Source: Acidiferrum sp963764675
Lineage (GTDB): Bacteria > Acidobacteriota > Terriglobia > Acidiferrales > UBA7541
Direction: 5' to 3'
DNA length: 64,000 nucleotides
Assembly (NCBI GenBank): GCA_963764675.1
Contig: CAVXTQ010000001.1
Coordinates: 642,791 to 706,790 of the forward strand
Part shown: positions 26,818 to 40,913 of the stretch, one piece after another
Layout: each line of letters begins with the position of its first letter
How positions within the stretch are numbered: the first letter of the stretch is position 1
Translations under genes and position numbers: made by a program
Notes under the pieces: model-generated
The model's database searches: none
What the model was told of the DNA's origin: nothing
The model's input: only the letters and a program-made list of their open reading frames with translations

Positions 26818-28649
26818 TGCGAATGTTGGCGATGCTGTCGGCGGGGTTCGGCAGCGCATTGTTGCTGCTGCCAATGGCCGTGCTCGGACAAAAGGCCGCA
26901 GAGCCTACGGCGGCGCAGGCGGAAGCGGCGAGGAAATTCCGAAGTTATCTCGATTCGGACTGGAAGCGCTGGATGGAGGAGTACCCAGGCATTGCTACTC
27001 TCGTCGGGTATCCCGGTCAAAACAGCCGCTGGATCGACGACTCGCCGGCCGGCATCGAGCGGCGAAAAAAGCATCTGGCGGAAAGCCTTGCTGCGCTGAA
27101 ACAGATTCATCGCGACGCCCTGCCGGCGAGCGAACAACTGAACTACGAGCTGTATTCGCAGTTACTGGAGACGTCGCAGCAAGGATTGCAATACGGCGAC
27201 GATCCGTTGCCGTTCCGCTTCGTGGTGCCGCGTAATCTGTGGATGCCGATGAACCAGATGGACGGAATCCAGCAGGATGCTGCGTCGACGCTGGCCAACA
27301 CGCCACATCACACCTTGGCGGAATACGAAATCCTGCTGGAGCGGCTGGGGACGCTGCACATGGCAGTGGACAACGAGACCGCGCTCCTGAAGGCTGGGCT
27401 TGCCAAAGGCTACACGCCGCCGAAGATCGCCGTGCGGGACTTGCCAAAGCAGATCGCCGACTTGATTCCGGCGGACCCGATCACCAGCGCTCTGCTTCAG
27501 CCGTTCACCGAGTTTCCGGCAGGTTTCCCCGAAGGCGAGCGCGTGCGGCTGACGGATGAAGCCAAGAAGATCTATACAAGCAGCCTCGCGCCTGCGTTCC
27601 AGAGGCTGCACGACTACGTCGCGTCGACGTACCTGCCGGCGTGCCGTGAGAATATCGCGGCAACCTCGCTCCCGGAAGGCGCCGCCGCATACCAGTTTCA
27701 CGTGCAGTGGCAGACGACCACGGATCTGACGCCGCAGCAGATTCACGAAATTGGACTGTCCGAAGTGAAGCGCATTCGCGCGGAGATGGACAAAGTCATC
27801 GCCTCGACAGAGTTCAAAGGCAGCTTCCACGACTTCACGGAATTCTTGCGCACCGATGCGAGGTTTTACTACGAAAAGCCGGACGACCTGGTGAACGGGT
27901 ACCGGATCATCGCGAAGAAGATCGATCCGGAGCTGGCCCATGAATTCGGAAAGCTTCCGCGCCTGACGTACGGCGTTTGCCCGATTCCGGATTTCAAAGC
28001 GCCGTCGCAAACGACGGCATATTACCAGCCCGGCTCTCCGGCGGTGGGCCGCCCGGGCTGCTACTTCGTGAATACGTACAATCTGCACGCGCGGCCGAAG
28101 TGGGAGATGGAAGCGCTGTCGCTGCACGAATCGGTGCCGGGACACCATTTGCAGATCGCCCTGGCGCAGGAGTTGGAGAACGTGCCGGAATTTCGGAAGA
28201 ACGTGGGCTATTCAGCGTTCGTGGAAGGCTGGGCGCTATACGGCGAGAGCCTGGGCGAGGAACTGGGGCTGTACAAAGATCCGTACTCGAAATTCGGGCA
28301 ACTCTCGTACGAGATGTGGCGTGCGGTGCGTTTGGTTGTGGACACCGGCATACACTCGATGGGGTGGACCCGGGACCAGGCAATCCAGTTTTTCAAGGAC
28401 AACACCGGGAAGACGGATCAGGACATCACCGTCGAGGTGGACCGCTACATCGTCTGGCCGGGGCAGGCGCTGGCGTACAAGCTGGGCCAATTGAAGGTCC
28501 GGGAACTGAGGACCGAGGCGGAGCAGAGGCTCGGCGCGAAGTTCGATGTGCGCAGGTTTCACGATGTGGTGCTGGAGAACGGCGCGGTGCCCCTGAACGT
28601 GTTGGAAGCGCACACCAAGCAGTGGATCGAGCAGCAAGCGGCTCACTGA
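26817..28649 (+). CDS. DUF885 family secreted metallohydrolase-like protein
   Basis: 610-residue DUF885 protein. It has an N-terminal signal peptide (MLAMLSAGFGSALLLLPMAVLG), so the mature protein is exported. The conserved metal-site block is HESVPGHHLQ at about residue 441, preceded by the GCYFVNTYNL and followed by EGWALYGESLGEELG segments, the pattern described for DUF885 and related to M32/M3-like zinc peptidases. A peptidase role is inferred from this. Overlaps cmk by one base (ATGA) and is the last gene of the plus-strand run. Confidence 0.85.
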   Translation: MRMLAMLSAGFGSALLLLPMAVLGQKAAEPTAAQAEAARKFRSYLDSDWKRWMEEYPGIATLVGYPGQNSRWIDDSPAGIERRKKHLAESLAALKQIHRDALPASEQLNYELYSQLLETSQQGLQYGDDPLPFRFVVPRNLWMPMNQMDGIQQDAASTLANTPHHTLAEYEILLERLGTLHMAVDNETALLKAGLAKGYTPPKIAVRDLPKQIADLIPADPITSALLQPFTEFPAGFPEGERVRLTDEAKKIYTSSLAPAFQRLHDYVASTYLPACRENIAATSLPEGAAAYQFHVQWQTTTDLTPQQIHEIGLSEVKRIRAEMDKVIASTEFKGSFHDFTEFLRTDARFYYEKPDDLVNGYRIIAKKIDPELAHEFGKLPRLTYGVCPIPDFKAPSQTTAYYQPGSPAVGRPGCYFVNTYNLHARPKWEMEALSLHESVPGHHLQIALAQELENVPEFRKNVGYSAFVEGWALYGESLGEELGLYKDPYSKFGQLSYEMWRAVRLVVDTGIHSMGWTRDQAIQFFKDNTGKTDQDITVEVDRYIVWPGQALAYKLGQLKVRELRTEAEQRLGAKFDVRRFHDVVLENGAVPLNVLEAHTKQWIEQQAAH

Positions 28650-28771
28650 GCGCCTGCTCCGCAGAATAGCTGTGCGCGTGCCCGAATTTGGGTTCAGGAA
28701 GGCCCATCGCGGAGAGGAGCGGCAGCAGGCGGGGCTTTTGGCTTTTTTGCTGCGACTACGACCGACTTCGC

Positions 28772-30031
<1,260 letters not shown>

Positions 30032-30292
30032 CTGATTATTTCCTTCAACGCTTGTTTCCTTCATATGTCCTTAGCTTTAATTAGGGTGAAATTGACCGTG
30101 ACTTCCGGATTGCTTACGAGGTGGCGTACCACACTGGCAGCAGGAAGCCAGCCAGGATGGGCAAACCAGACTTCGTGACAACCGGTGGCAACGCCGGACC
30201 GAATCAACTGGCGACCGCGTCGAGGATGATCTCGATCGGATCGGGGATCAGATCGGGGTCAGCCCAACAGGACGGGCTGGAAACGACGCTGT

Positions 30293-32700
<2,408 letters not shown>

Positions 32701-32766
32701 GGGGCCCCTGAAATCCATCGTGCGACCGCAGAACAGCGATCCAAGGAAGCAGGCGCGCGATGCGGC

Positions 32767-34016
32767 CTATCCAGCCTTTTCGAGCAAACTCCAATTAATT
32801 TCGCGGGTGCGAACCATGTCTTCGGTCACCACGAAATCGCGCACTTTCCGCTGCATCGGCAGGTGATACATCACCTCCAGCATGAGGTCTTCGAGAATCA
32901 TGCGCAAGCCCCGCGCGCCGACTTTGCGCTGGAGAGCCAACTCGGCAACGGTCTCCAGGGCATCGTCGGTGAAGCGCAGGCGGACGTTTTCAAATTCGAA
33001 GAGCCGCTGGTACTGCTTGAGCAGGGCGTTCTTCGGCTCGGTCAGAATTCGGACTAGCGCGGACTTGTCGAGATCGTTCATCACGCCGGCAACGGGCAAG
33101 CGGCCGACAAATTCCGGGATCAGGCCGTAGCGAATCAGGTCGCCAGGCTGCACTTGCTCGAGCAGTTCGGTGTTGCGCTTCTGCGGCGTGGATGGCAAGC
33201 ATCGGTGTGGAAGCCGAGGGAGCGGCGCCCGGCGCGCTTCTCGATTATTTTTTCGAGGCCGACAAATGCGCCGCCGCAGATGAAAAGAATGTTGGTGGTG
33301 TCGACCGGCGTGAATTCCTGATGCGGGTGCTTGCGTCCGCCTTGCGGAGGAACGTTGGCGACCGTGCCTTCAAGAATTTTGAGCAGGGCTTGCTGCACGC
33401 CTTCGCCGGAAACGTCGCGGGTGATCGACGGGTTTTCGTCCTTCTTGGCGATCTTGTCGATTTCATCGATATAGATGATGCCTTGCTGCGCCTTCTGCAC
33501 GTCGCCGTCGGCGGCTTGCAGCAGTTTCAGGATGATGTTTTCGACGTCTTCGCCGACATAGCCCGCTTCGGTGAGGGTCGTGGCATCCACGATGGCGAAG
33601 GGCACATCGAGCATGCGCGAAAGAGTCTGGGCCAGCAGCGTTTTGCCGGTGCCGGTCGGCCCGATCAGAAGAATATTGGACTTGCTGAGCTCGACGTCGC
33701 CGGGCTGCTTGTTCAGAAAGATTCGCTTGTAGTGGTTGTAGACCGCGACGGCGAGTTTCTTCTTGGTGCGGTCCTGCCCGATGACGTATCCGTCGAGGAA
33801 TTGCTTGATCTCCGGGGGGCGGGGAAGGCGTTTTGCCGGTGCGGTGGCTTGCTCGCGCTTTTCGTCTTCCAGAATGGTCTGGCAAACGCTCACGCATTCG
33901 TTGCAGATGTACGCGCGCGGATAGTCGGAAGGCGAACTGATCAGCTTTTCGACCTGCTCCTGGGTCTTATGGCAGAAGGAGCAGCGCAAAGGCTCATCTG
34001 GATTGAATTTTTTCAC
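32767..34016 (-). CDS. clpX: ClpXP protease ATPase subunit ClpX, one frameshift
   Basis: AAA+ unfoldase that feeds substrates to ClpP. Zinc-binding domain in the first 45 residues (CSFC ... CNEC), Walker A (GPTGTGKTLLAQTL), Walker B (IIYIDEIDKIA), and the C-terminal sensor domain (YGLIPEFVGRLPV, GARGLRMILEDLMLEVMY). A one-base deletion at about 33198-33201 separates GFHTDA from PSTPQKRNTELLEQVQPGD; restoring one base joins the halves to a protein of about 416 residues. GTG start at 34016. Located between clpP and lon, the usual arrangement. Confidence 0.94.
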
Positions 34017-34174
34017 AGGTGTGAAGGCCCTCGTCTCCGCCGAGCGCCACGGAGTCCTATAGCAATATTCTAGGCCGATTGTTGCCCCGAAGCAAAAGAG
34101 AAACCTGAGTGACTGCTGCTAACTTTTTGGAACAAGCTTGGCGAGTCGCTGCCGCGCGCATCGGCGTCCGCGGA

Positions 34175-34799
34175 CTAGCGATGTTTGTAGATGATCTCGT
34201 CGATCATCCCGTACTCTTTGGCTTGTTCCGGATTCATGATGAAATCGCGCTCGACGTCTTTTTCGATGCGCTCGACCGACTGTCCGCTATGCTGCGCGAG
34301 CAAGTTTATTGATCATGGTGCGCATGCGCAGGATTTCCTTGGCATGGAGATCAATGTCCGTGGCCTGGCCGCCGAGCCCGGACATCCACGGTTGGTGAAT
34401 CAGGATGCGCGCGTTGGGCAGAGCGAAACGCTTTTTTGGCGCGCCGCCGGCGAGCAACACCGCGGCGATGGATGCGGCCTGGCCGACGCAGGTGGTGACG
34501 ACGTCGGGCTTCACAAATTGCATGGTGTCGTAGATCGCAAAACCCGCAGTGATCGAGCCGCCCGGGGAATTGATGTACAGCTGAATGTCGTGCTCGGGGT
34601 CTTCGGCTTGGAGGAAGAGCATCTGAGCGGTGGCCAGATTGGCGACGTGGTCGTCAATAGGCGTGCCGATGAAGATGATGTGCTCTTTCAGCAGCCGCGA
34701 ATAAATGTCGTAGGCGCGCTCGCCGCGGCTGGTCTGTTCGACCACCATGGGTACAAGAGTGGTCGCCGCGATAATTGGTTCGTCGTCGAAATTTTTCAT
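34175..34799 (-). CDS. clpP: ATP-dependent Clp protease proteolytic subunit ClpP, one frameshift
   Basis: Serine protease core of ClpXP. Active-site Ser in GQAASIAAVLL, His in RILIHQP; INSPGGSITAGFAIYDTM is the family block. The frame breaks at 34302-34303, where an extra A on the plus strand (T in coding strand) turns KLLAQHSGQSVE into a premature stop after LARAA. Without it the C-terminus reads RIEKDVERDFIMNPEQAKEY ... EIIYKHR and stops at 34175-34177, 207 residues. ATG 34799 gives a normal N-terminus after propeptide-like MKNFDDEP. Confidence 0.94.
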
Positions 34800-34835
34800 T
34801 TGAGTAAAGGTCGCGCGCTTCAGGGCCGAACCGTG

Positions 34836-36122
34836 TCACTTCGTTTCTCGGCTGCTGCGACGGTGCTGAATCCGGGAATTCTGCGCGAGCCAGTCGAGAG
34901 TTTTGTCACTCCGCAGCTTCGCTTTCATCCTATCGAGCGTACCCTGCTTTGTCAAACGAGCGTGAATGGCTGCTGCGGATTCGCCACTATGGCTCGCGGC
35001 GTGTTCTAGCTCGTGATTGACTTCTTCGTCGGTGACGTCGATATTTTCTGCGGTGGCGATGCGGTCGACGATCAATTCGGCTTTGACGTCATCGGTGGCG
35101 CGCTCTTGTTGGCGGCTGCGGAGGGTAACCCAGTCGACATTTACCGCGCGCGGATCGACGCCTTGGGCTGCCAGGGAGCGAACAACGCGCTCGAGCCGGA
35201 CATCCATTTGATGCTCCACCAGCGATTCGGGTACAGGGAAGTCGTGGAGCTTGACGATGGCGGCCAAAACCTTTTCGTGCAGCAGGTCTTTGTGTTTCTG
35301 GTCGCGGGCGGCGCTCCAGGCTTTCGCGGACTTTGGTCTTCAACTCGTCGAGAGTAGTGGCGTCGCTGACATCTTTGGCGAACTCGTCGTTGAGTTCAGG
35401 GAGCTTTTTGTTCTTGATGCCGAGCACTTCGACGGCATAGTGATACGTCTTGCCGGCGAGCTTGGCGTCGGGATAGTCGGCGGGATATTCGACGTCGAAA
35501 TTCTTGTGGTCGCCGACGTTTGCGCCGCGCAGATTCTCGTTGAACGGCTCCATGGTTTCTTCGGCGCCGATGTGGCACAGCACGCTGTCGGCCTGCACCG
35601 GTTCGCCGCCGCCATCGGGCGTGCCCATCGAGCTTGAGCTGGACGAAATCGCCGTTTTCGGCCGGCCGGCCTTCCACGGGAGCGAAAGCCGCGGCGCGCT
35701 CGCGCATTTCTTCGAGAGTCTTCGTGACGTCGTCATCGGTGATGTCCATGGCCGGCATTTCGAGCTCGAGATCTTTGTAGTTTCCCAGCTCAAATTCGGG
35801 AAGCACCTCGAATACCGCGCGGAACTTGAGCGGCTGCCCTTCGATGAAATCGAGCTTCTCGACTTGCGGCTGGGAAACGGGGGTGAGTTTCTGCTCGGTG
35901 ACGGCTTTCTCGACGCGCTCGGGGCACGAGCGATTGCAGGACTTCGCCTTTGATGTCGTCGGCGAAACGGCGGCGGATCAGGGAGACCGGTGCTTTTCCG
36001 GGACGAAAGCCCGGAACGCTCGCGATGCGCGCGAATTCCTTGGCGACGCTCTCCATTTTCTTCGACACTTCGTCCGCGGGAATCTCCAGATCCAGTTCGC
36101 GGCGGCAGGTTGCTTCGGCCAT
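34836..36122 (-). CDS. tig: trigger factor, three frameshifts
   Basis: Ribosome-bound chaperone and prolyl isomerase. The ribosome-binding signature region is GFRPGKAPVSLIRRRFADDI; it is followed by LPEFELGNYKDLEL and the PPIase-like segment NFDVEYPADYPDAKLAGKTY. Three one-base insertions break the frame: extra C (GGGG on plus strand) at 35921-35924, extra base in CCC at 35624-35626, and one in GGG at 35306-35308. Removing them gives a continuous chain of about 427 residues ending in SSRETK, the usual length. ATG 36122 has AAAGGATTG upstream. First gene of the tig-clpP-clpX-lon block. Confidence 0.92.
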
Positions 36123-36373
36123 GGGGCAATCCTTTCGGTTCAGCGGCTCGTGGCGGCTCAAGAAGAAGCGGCCCGGCCGCGAATGTGCGCTGGTCTCGAC
36201 AGCATGCGCCCCGATGCAATTGCGAGGAACTCAAGCTTTCAGAAGAGGCCAGACTGGTGAGAAATCACCTTGAAACTCGACGTTTCAAGTATAGGTGAGG
36301 GGTCTTGCAGGGTCAAATCGTTGATCGGGAGCCGCGGAGAGTCAAGTAGAATACGGCGGACACGGAGCAATCC

Positions 36374-37228
36374 TTGAAGAACACAGCCATTTTGTTGGTG
36401 CAGTGTCCGGACCGCAAAGGCCTGGACGCCGCGATCGCGGATTTCATCTATCGCCATGACGGGAACATATTGCATTTCGAGCAGCACCAGGCGGGGGAAG
36501 AGCGGTTTTACTTGGCGCGCGTGGAATGGAATCTCGATGGCTTTCAACTGAACTTGGCGGAGTTTCCGGAAAAATTCGCGCCGGTGGCGGAGAAGTTTGG
36601 GATGAAGTGGCGCGTGGCGGCAGGGAACTACCGGCCGCGCGTGGCGATTTTCGTATCGAAATACGACCATTGCTTGGTGGATCTGCTGTATCGGCAGCGC
36701 AATGGCGAGCTGGCGTGCGGGATTGCGTTGATCGTGAGCAACCATCCGGACACGAAACGCCATGCGGATTTCTACGGCATTCCGTACGAAGTGATCCCGG
36801 TCACCAAGGAAAACAAGGCGGCGGCGGAAGCCGAGCAGTTGAATCTCTTGCGAAGAAACGAAATTGACTTGATCGTTTTGGCGCGGTACATGCAAGTGTT
36901 GTCGTCGAGCTTCATTGGGCATTATCCGCAGCAGATCATCAATATTCACCATTCGTTCTTGCCGGCGTTCATCGGAGGCAAGCCGCATCAGCAGGCATAC
37001 GATCGCGGAGTTAAGCTGATCGGCGCTACCGCGCACTACGTTACGGAAGTGCTGGACGATGGGCCGATCATCGAGCAGGGAGTTGTGCGCATTTCGCATC
37101 GGGATGCGCTGGAAGACTTGGTGGAGAAGGGGCGCGATCTGGAGAAGGTGGTGCTTTCCCGGGCGGTGCGATGGCATATCGAGAACCGCATCCTGCTCTA
37201 TGACAACAAGACGGTGATTTTCGAGTAG
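36374..37228 (+). CDS. purU: formyltetrahydrofolate deformylase
   Basis: Hydrolyses 10-formyl-THF to formate and THF, balancing one-carbon pools for purine synthesis. 284 residues: N-terminal ACT domain (ILLVQCPDRKGLDAAIADFI), then a formyltransferase-like catalytic domain with NIHHSFLPAF (catalytic His and neighbouring residues), GATAHYVTEVLDDGPII and NHP in the substrate pocket region. TTG start at 36374, with GGAG seven bases upstream; no ATG gives the full ACT domain. Divergent from tig and convergent with the Rieske gene, with which its 3' end overlaps by 31 bases. Confidence 0.94.
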   Translation: MKNTAILLVQCPDRKGLDAAIADFIYRHDGNILHFEQHQAGEERFYLARVEWNLDGFQLNLAEFPEKFAPVAEKFGMKWRVAAGNYRPRVAIFVSKYDHCLVDLLYRQRNGELACGIALIVSNHPDTKRHADFYGIPYEVIPVTKENKAAAEAEQLNLLRRNEIDLIVLARYMQVLSSSFIGHYPQQIINIHHSFLPAFIGGKPHQQAYDRGVKLIGATAHYVTEVLDDGPIIEQGVVRISHRDALEDLVEKGRDLEKVVLSRAVRWHIENRILLYDNKTVIFE

Positions 37229-38418
37229 GGGCGGCGACACGTCGGCGGAGAGAGTGCCCGCGACGGTCCGCGGCCGCTACATTTGCCGCTCAATCGGCGG
37301 CGCGGGCGTTCCAGGGCGGCGGTGAGGTCGGCGTGGAGGAGGCGGTGGAAGAGATGCTCGCCGGCTTCGCGGCGGACGGATAGGCGGCCGGCGACGTAGG
37401 CGCGGGAGTGCAGGCCGCGCTGGACGGCGTCGCAGATGGCCATGTCTTCGTCTTGCACTTTTTCACTGACAGCAATGCTTTCTTTGTTGTGGGCCTCAGC
37501 GGCGGCGCTGGTGTCGCCGAAGTAGTAGTCGAAAACGACGGCGCATTTGTCGACGCCGAGAGGAAGCACGAGGTTGGTGTCCATCACGCCTTCGTAAGCA
37601 TTGATCATGAAATTGGGGTAGATCCAGAGGTAGAAGGCCCGGCCCTGGCGCGTGGCGGCGACGCCAGCTGCAGAATTGGCGTCTGAAGATAGCGGACTCG
37701 ATTGCAGGCAAGCGCGATCGAAGTTCTCAATCGTGTACTTGGTGTACTCGATCACGCTGCTGAGGCCCTTGTGTGCGTGCGGAACGTGGTAGCCACCGTC
37801 AAGATAGTTGTCGACGTAGACCTTCCAATTGCAATTGAGGGTGTAGACGCGGCGGTCGAAGTAGTGGAGTTTCTTAGTTAACTCGAGGGGCGCCACGAGA
37901 TCGGGCACAACGCCTAGGAAATCGCGCAGGGAAGCGCAGTGCCCGTCGAGGTTCACGAACACAAAGTTTTCCCAGACATCGAGGCGAATTGGCACGAGGC
38001 CGTTCGCGGCGCGATCAAAGTTGCAGACGCCATCGAACTCGACCATGCCCTTGAGCGCTCCGTCGATTCCGTAGGTCCAGCCATGGTAGGGGCAGCGGAA
38101 CTGCTTCGCGCACCCTTGCGCTTCCGGGACGACCGCTGCAGCGTGGTGGCGGCAGACGTTGTAAAACGCGCGCAATTGGGCGTCGTCGCCGCGCACGACC
38201 ACGATGGGTTCGCCGGCGACTTCCGCCGTGAAGAACTGTCCTTTCTCTTTTACCTGATCGAGCCGGCCCACCACTTGCCATGTAGCGCTGAAAACGCTCG
38301 CGCGTTCGAGTTCTTCGACACGCTGATCTCGATACCACGGCGCCGGGATCGTGGAGGCGCGCTCCAGAGGGTCGGAAGGGTTGTAGAGATTGAGGACGTC
38401 GTGAATGGATCGCTGCAT
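37198..38418 (-). CDS. Rieske non-haem iron oxygenase, large subunit
   Basis: Ring-hydroxylating oxygenase alpha-subunit family; substrate unknown. The Rieske [2Fe-2S] ligands are in CRHH ... CPYHGW (about residues 87-110), and the mononuclear iron region is NWKVYVDNYLDGGYHVPHAH. ATG 38418 has GAGGAG five bases upstream. The reading frame as given is 406 residues, but its last roughly 30 residues are Arg-rich and antisense to purU; a one-base shift near 37310 would instead end the protein at 37290 (...WNARAAD), closer to family C-termini. No reductase or ferredoxin gene is adjacent. Likely the last gene of the hcr transcription unit. Confidence 0.85.
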   Translation of the reverse strand: MQRSIHDVLNLYNPSDPLERASTIPAPWYRDQRVEELERASVFSATWQVVGRLDQVKEKGQFFTAEVAGEPIVVVRGDDAQLRAFYNVCRHHAAAVVPEAQGCAKQFRCPYHGWTYGIDGALKGMVEFDGVCNFDRAANGLVPIRLDVWENFVFVNLDGHCASLRDFLGVVPDLVAPLELTKKLHYFDRRVYTLNCNWKVYVDNYLDGGYHVPHAHKGLSSVIEYTKYTIENFDRACLQSSPLSSDANSAAGVAATRQGRAFYLWIYPNFMINAYEGVMDTNLVLPLGVDKCAVVFDYYFGDTSAAAEAHNKESIAVSEKVQDEDMAICDAVQRGLHSRAYVAGRLSVRREAGEHLFHRLLHADLTAALERPRRRLSGKCSGRGPSRALSPPTCRRPYSKITVLLS

Positions 38419-38502
38419 CCGAACTCCTCGGGACGTAACCGATACAACTTCATACCGCGAAATGGGCAAAGGACAAAGAGGAAAGTGGAGAAAAGCCAAC
38501 TC

Positions 38503-39888
38503 TCACAGCACTCGGATCAGCCTCCAAAAGCCGACTGAAATCGCGAGGGTAACGAGGACGGCGAGGGCGTAAGTGTTTGCCAGGTGAAAGCGCTGGCGCG
38601 CGCTGAACGCTTGGCCGGAGGTTATGCCCTCGCCCATCGCGATCCAAATGTTTTCGTACGTGAGCCAGAAGGGCGCGGCCGCCAGCACCAGTGGCGCCGC
38701 AAGTATGAGTGACGGGATTCCCGCGGCGAGCGCCACGTCGGAAATGGGCAGAAAGAGCACCGGGATGGCGACGAAACCCGTAGGATCGAGAAATCGTAAA
38801 AGCAGCATCGCCAGCGCGACGACCACAACGAAGATGACGACACTGAACGTTAGCTGCCTGGCGAACGGAACCAAGTAGCCGGCGAGCCAGTCTGTGATTT
38901 TCAGGTCTTCGACGACACTGGCGAGGCTGAAATTGCCTCCGAGGAATAAGAGCAGCGTCCAAGAAACACCGCCTGCGATATCGGCGTCGGCCACGATGCC
39001 GGTCAAGCCGAAGACAGCGAGCCCACACATGCCGACCAGAAAGCTGGGCAAGTGGTGCAAGCGAGCCGTGGCCCAGTACGCGGTGGAAGACAAGACGACG
39101 GCGAGCGTGATCCATTCCGTTCTCTTGATCGAGCCAAGCGCCTTCAAGCGGTCGGCAGCAAACGCAGGCGGCACGGCGAGCGCCGCGCCGGGTTTCAAGA
39201 CGATGCGATTGGCAAACAGCAGCAAAGCGCAAAGCAAAATGGTTGGGACCGCCATCACCTCGGCGTAGCCGCCCCAGGTCAGTGGAAGGGCCTTCGCTTG
39301 AAACACGGATTCCACGACCGGACCGAACAGAGAGCCGTACAGAATCGCGCAGCCGGGCAGCACTGCCATTTCCACGGCAGTCAGCATGATCAGAGCGGTG
39401 GCGCGGCTCTGCGGAGTTAGGCCAACCGATTGCACCAGGGCCCAGGCAATCGGAACCATGATCGCGGTGCGCACGGTCATCGAGGGGATGCCGAGCGCGA
39501 GGACCAGGCCAATCAAGAAAAATGCGAAGAGGATCCCGGTGTACGTGCCGGGGAAGAGAGACAAGATGTAGAACGAGAGCCGCTGCGCGAGCCCCGTCTT
39601 TTGCATGGCGAAGCCATAGAAGAGGACGACAAGAAGGATCCAGAATTGCGGGCTGGAGTATCCGCTGAGGACGAGGGCCGGCTTGACGTGAGCGAAGATC
39701 ATCAGCGCCATCATCAGGACGGCAGTGATGCCGTTGTTCATGACCTGGAACACCCAGAGAATGACGGTGAACGCGGCAATGGCCAGAACGCGATGAGCCA
39801 GAACGGAGAGACCCTGGGGCGTGGGCAAGAAGAGAACCACGGCGCCGACGAGGATCGCGAGCGATAAGCCGATCCACTTTTTACTCAT
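38503..39888 (-). CDS. SLC13/DASS-type divalent anion : sodium symporter-like permease
   Basis: Inner-membrane transporter of 461 residues with about 11-12 hydrophobic segments, of the DASS/CitT-like family that carries dicarboxylates or other organic anions. Family-like blocks are NNGITAVLMMALMIFAHVKP, LALGIPSMTVRTAIMVPIAW and the C-terminal repeat LDPTGFVAIPVLFLPISD. Its ATGA overlaps the hcrB stop by four bases, so it is cotranscribed and probably takes up an aromatic acid or exports a product; this is inferred from position only. Confidence 0.85.
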   Translation of the reverse strand: MSKKWIGLSLAILVGAVVLFLPTPQGLSVLAHRVLAIAAFTVILWVFQVMNNGITAVLMMALMIFAHVKPALVLSGYSSPQFWILLVVLFYGFAMQKTGLAQRLSFYILSLFPGTYTGILFAFFLIGLVLALGIPSMTVRTAIMVPIAWALVQSVGLTPQSRATALIMLTAVEMAVLPGCAILYGSLFGPVVESVFQAKALPLTWGGYAEVMAVPTILLCALLLFANRIVLKPGAALAVPPAFAADRLKALGSIKRTEWITLAVVLSSTAYWATARLHHLPSFLVGMCGLAVFGLTGIVADADIAGGVSWTLLLFLGGNFSLASVVEDLKITDWLAGYLVPFARQLTFSVVIFVVVVALAMLLLRFLDPTGFVAIPVLFLPISDVALAAGIPSLILAAPLVLAAAPFWLTYENIWIAMGEGITSGQAFSARQRFHLANTYALAVLVTLAISVGFWRLIRVL

Positions 39889-40913
39889 AGGCCCGGATGG
39901 CGTGTGAAACTCTCGCGCTCGGCGCGGACATCGTCCCCGCGCAATTCGCGCAGCGCGTAGGTCACGAACTCGGCGGTGACTTTCTTCCGCCAGGTCATAT
40001 CGAAATCCGTGTTGTCGAGCGGTTTGGCGATGCGAGCGGCGAGCGCGGCGGCCTCTCCGATCGATTCGTGATTCAACGCGCGGCCCAGGAGAGACTTTGC
40101 GGCGTCCGCAGCGGCCAGCGGGCGAGATGCCGCCGAGCCCACGACGATGCGGGCATCTTCGACCATGCCGTTAGCAGAAACTCGCGCCGCGGCTGCAACG
40201 GACAATACCGGAAAATCGAACGAGCCACGACGCCGGAGTTTCCAGTAGGTGCTCTTCCACCCGTCCAGGGAATCGAGCAGCACTTCGGCCAGAATCTCGT
40301 TGGGCCTGCGCCGGATGTAGTCCATGCCATCATTGTTATACAGCTCGGAGAGCGGGACTTCACGTTCTTCTCCGCGCGAGACAAGGCGGACGCGTGCTCC
40401 CAGGGCGATCAGCGCAGGAGCCGTGTCCGTGGAAGAAACGGCCATGCACTTGGGACTGCCCGGCGCGACCCAGCACGTGGTGCCGTCCTTCTTCATGCAA
40501 AAGTTGATCGCTTTTCGCCACTCATAGCTTTGATCGTAGTAATTGCAGCGCGTATCCAGGCAGAGATTTCCGCCGAGCGTGGCCATATTGCGGATGTGCG
40601 GCGTCGCGACCTGCGAGGCGGCTTGCGACAACGCGGTCAAGCCGTTGCGGAAACGAGTGTCGTCCGCGATATCGGTGAGAGTTAGGCACGCGCCAAGCCG
40701 CGATGCGGAGCGATCGAGTTGCACGTGGGTCAACCCCTCGACGTTGCGAAGGCTCATCAGCGTGCGCGGCACCTGTTGGCGGCGCTTCATGTTCGGGAGC
40801 AAATCTGTGCCGCCGGCGAGCGGCATGGCGTTTGCGCCTTCGCCGTCCAGAATACGCGCGGCCTCTTCCAGCGTGCGCGGAGCGCGAAACTCGAAAAGAG
40901 GAAGGCGCATCAT
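39885..40913 (-). CDS. hcrB: 4-hydroxybenzoyl-CoA reductase, FAD/[4Fe-4S] subunit
   Basis: FAD-binding subunit of the xanthine dehydrogenase family. The feature that singles it out is the loop after GGNLCLDTRC: cysteines at residues 123, 139, 147 and 156 (spacing 16, 8, 9). The Thauera enzyme, as I recall, has [4Fe-4S] ligands Cys122, 138, 146, 155, an identical spacing; this loop is specific for 4-hydroxybenzoyl-CoA reductase and absent from ordinary XDH-type dehydrogenases. FAD motifs LAGGTDLLPNMK and ATPHIRNMATLGGNL are present. 342 residues. Overlaps hcrA stop by four bases (ATGA). Confidence 0.88.
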   Translation of the reverse strand: MMRLPLFEFRAPRTLEEAARILDGEGANAMPLAGGTDLLPNMKRRQQVPRTLMSLRNVEGLTHVQLDRSASRLGACLTLTDIADDTRFRNGLTALSQAASQVATPHIRNMATLGGNLCLDTRCNYYDQSYEWRKAINFCMKKDGTTCWVAPGSPKCMAVSSTDTAPALIALGARVRLVSRGEEREVPLSELYNNDGMDYIRRRPNEILAEVLLDSLDGWKSTYWKLRRRGSFDFPVLSVAAAARVSANGMVEDARIVVGSAASRPLAAADAAKSLLGRALNHESIGEAAALAARIAKPLDNTDFDMTWRKKVTAEFVTYALRELRGDDVRAERESFTRHPGL

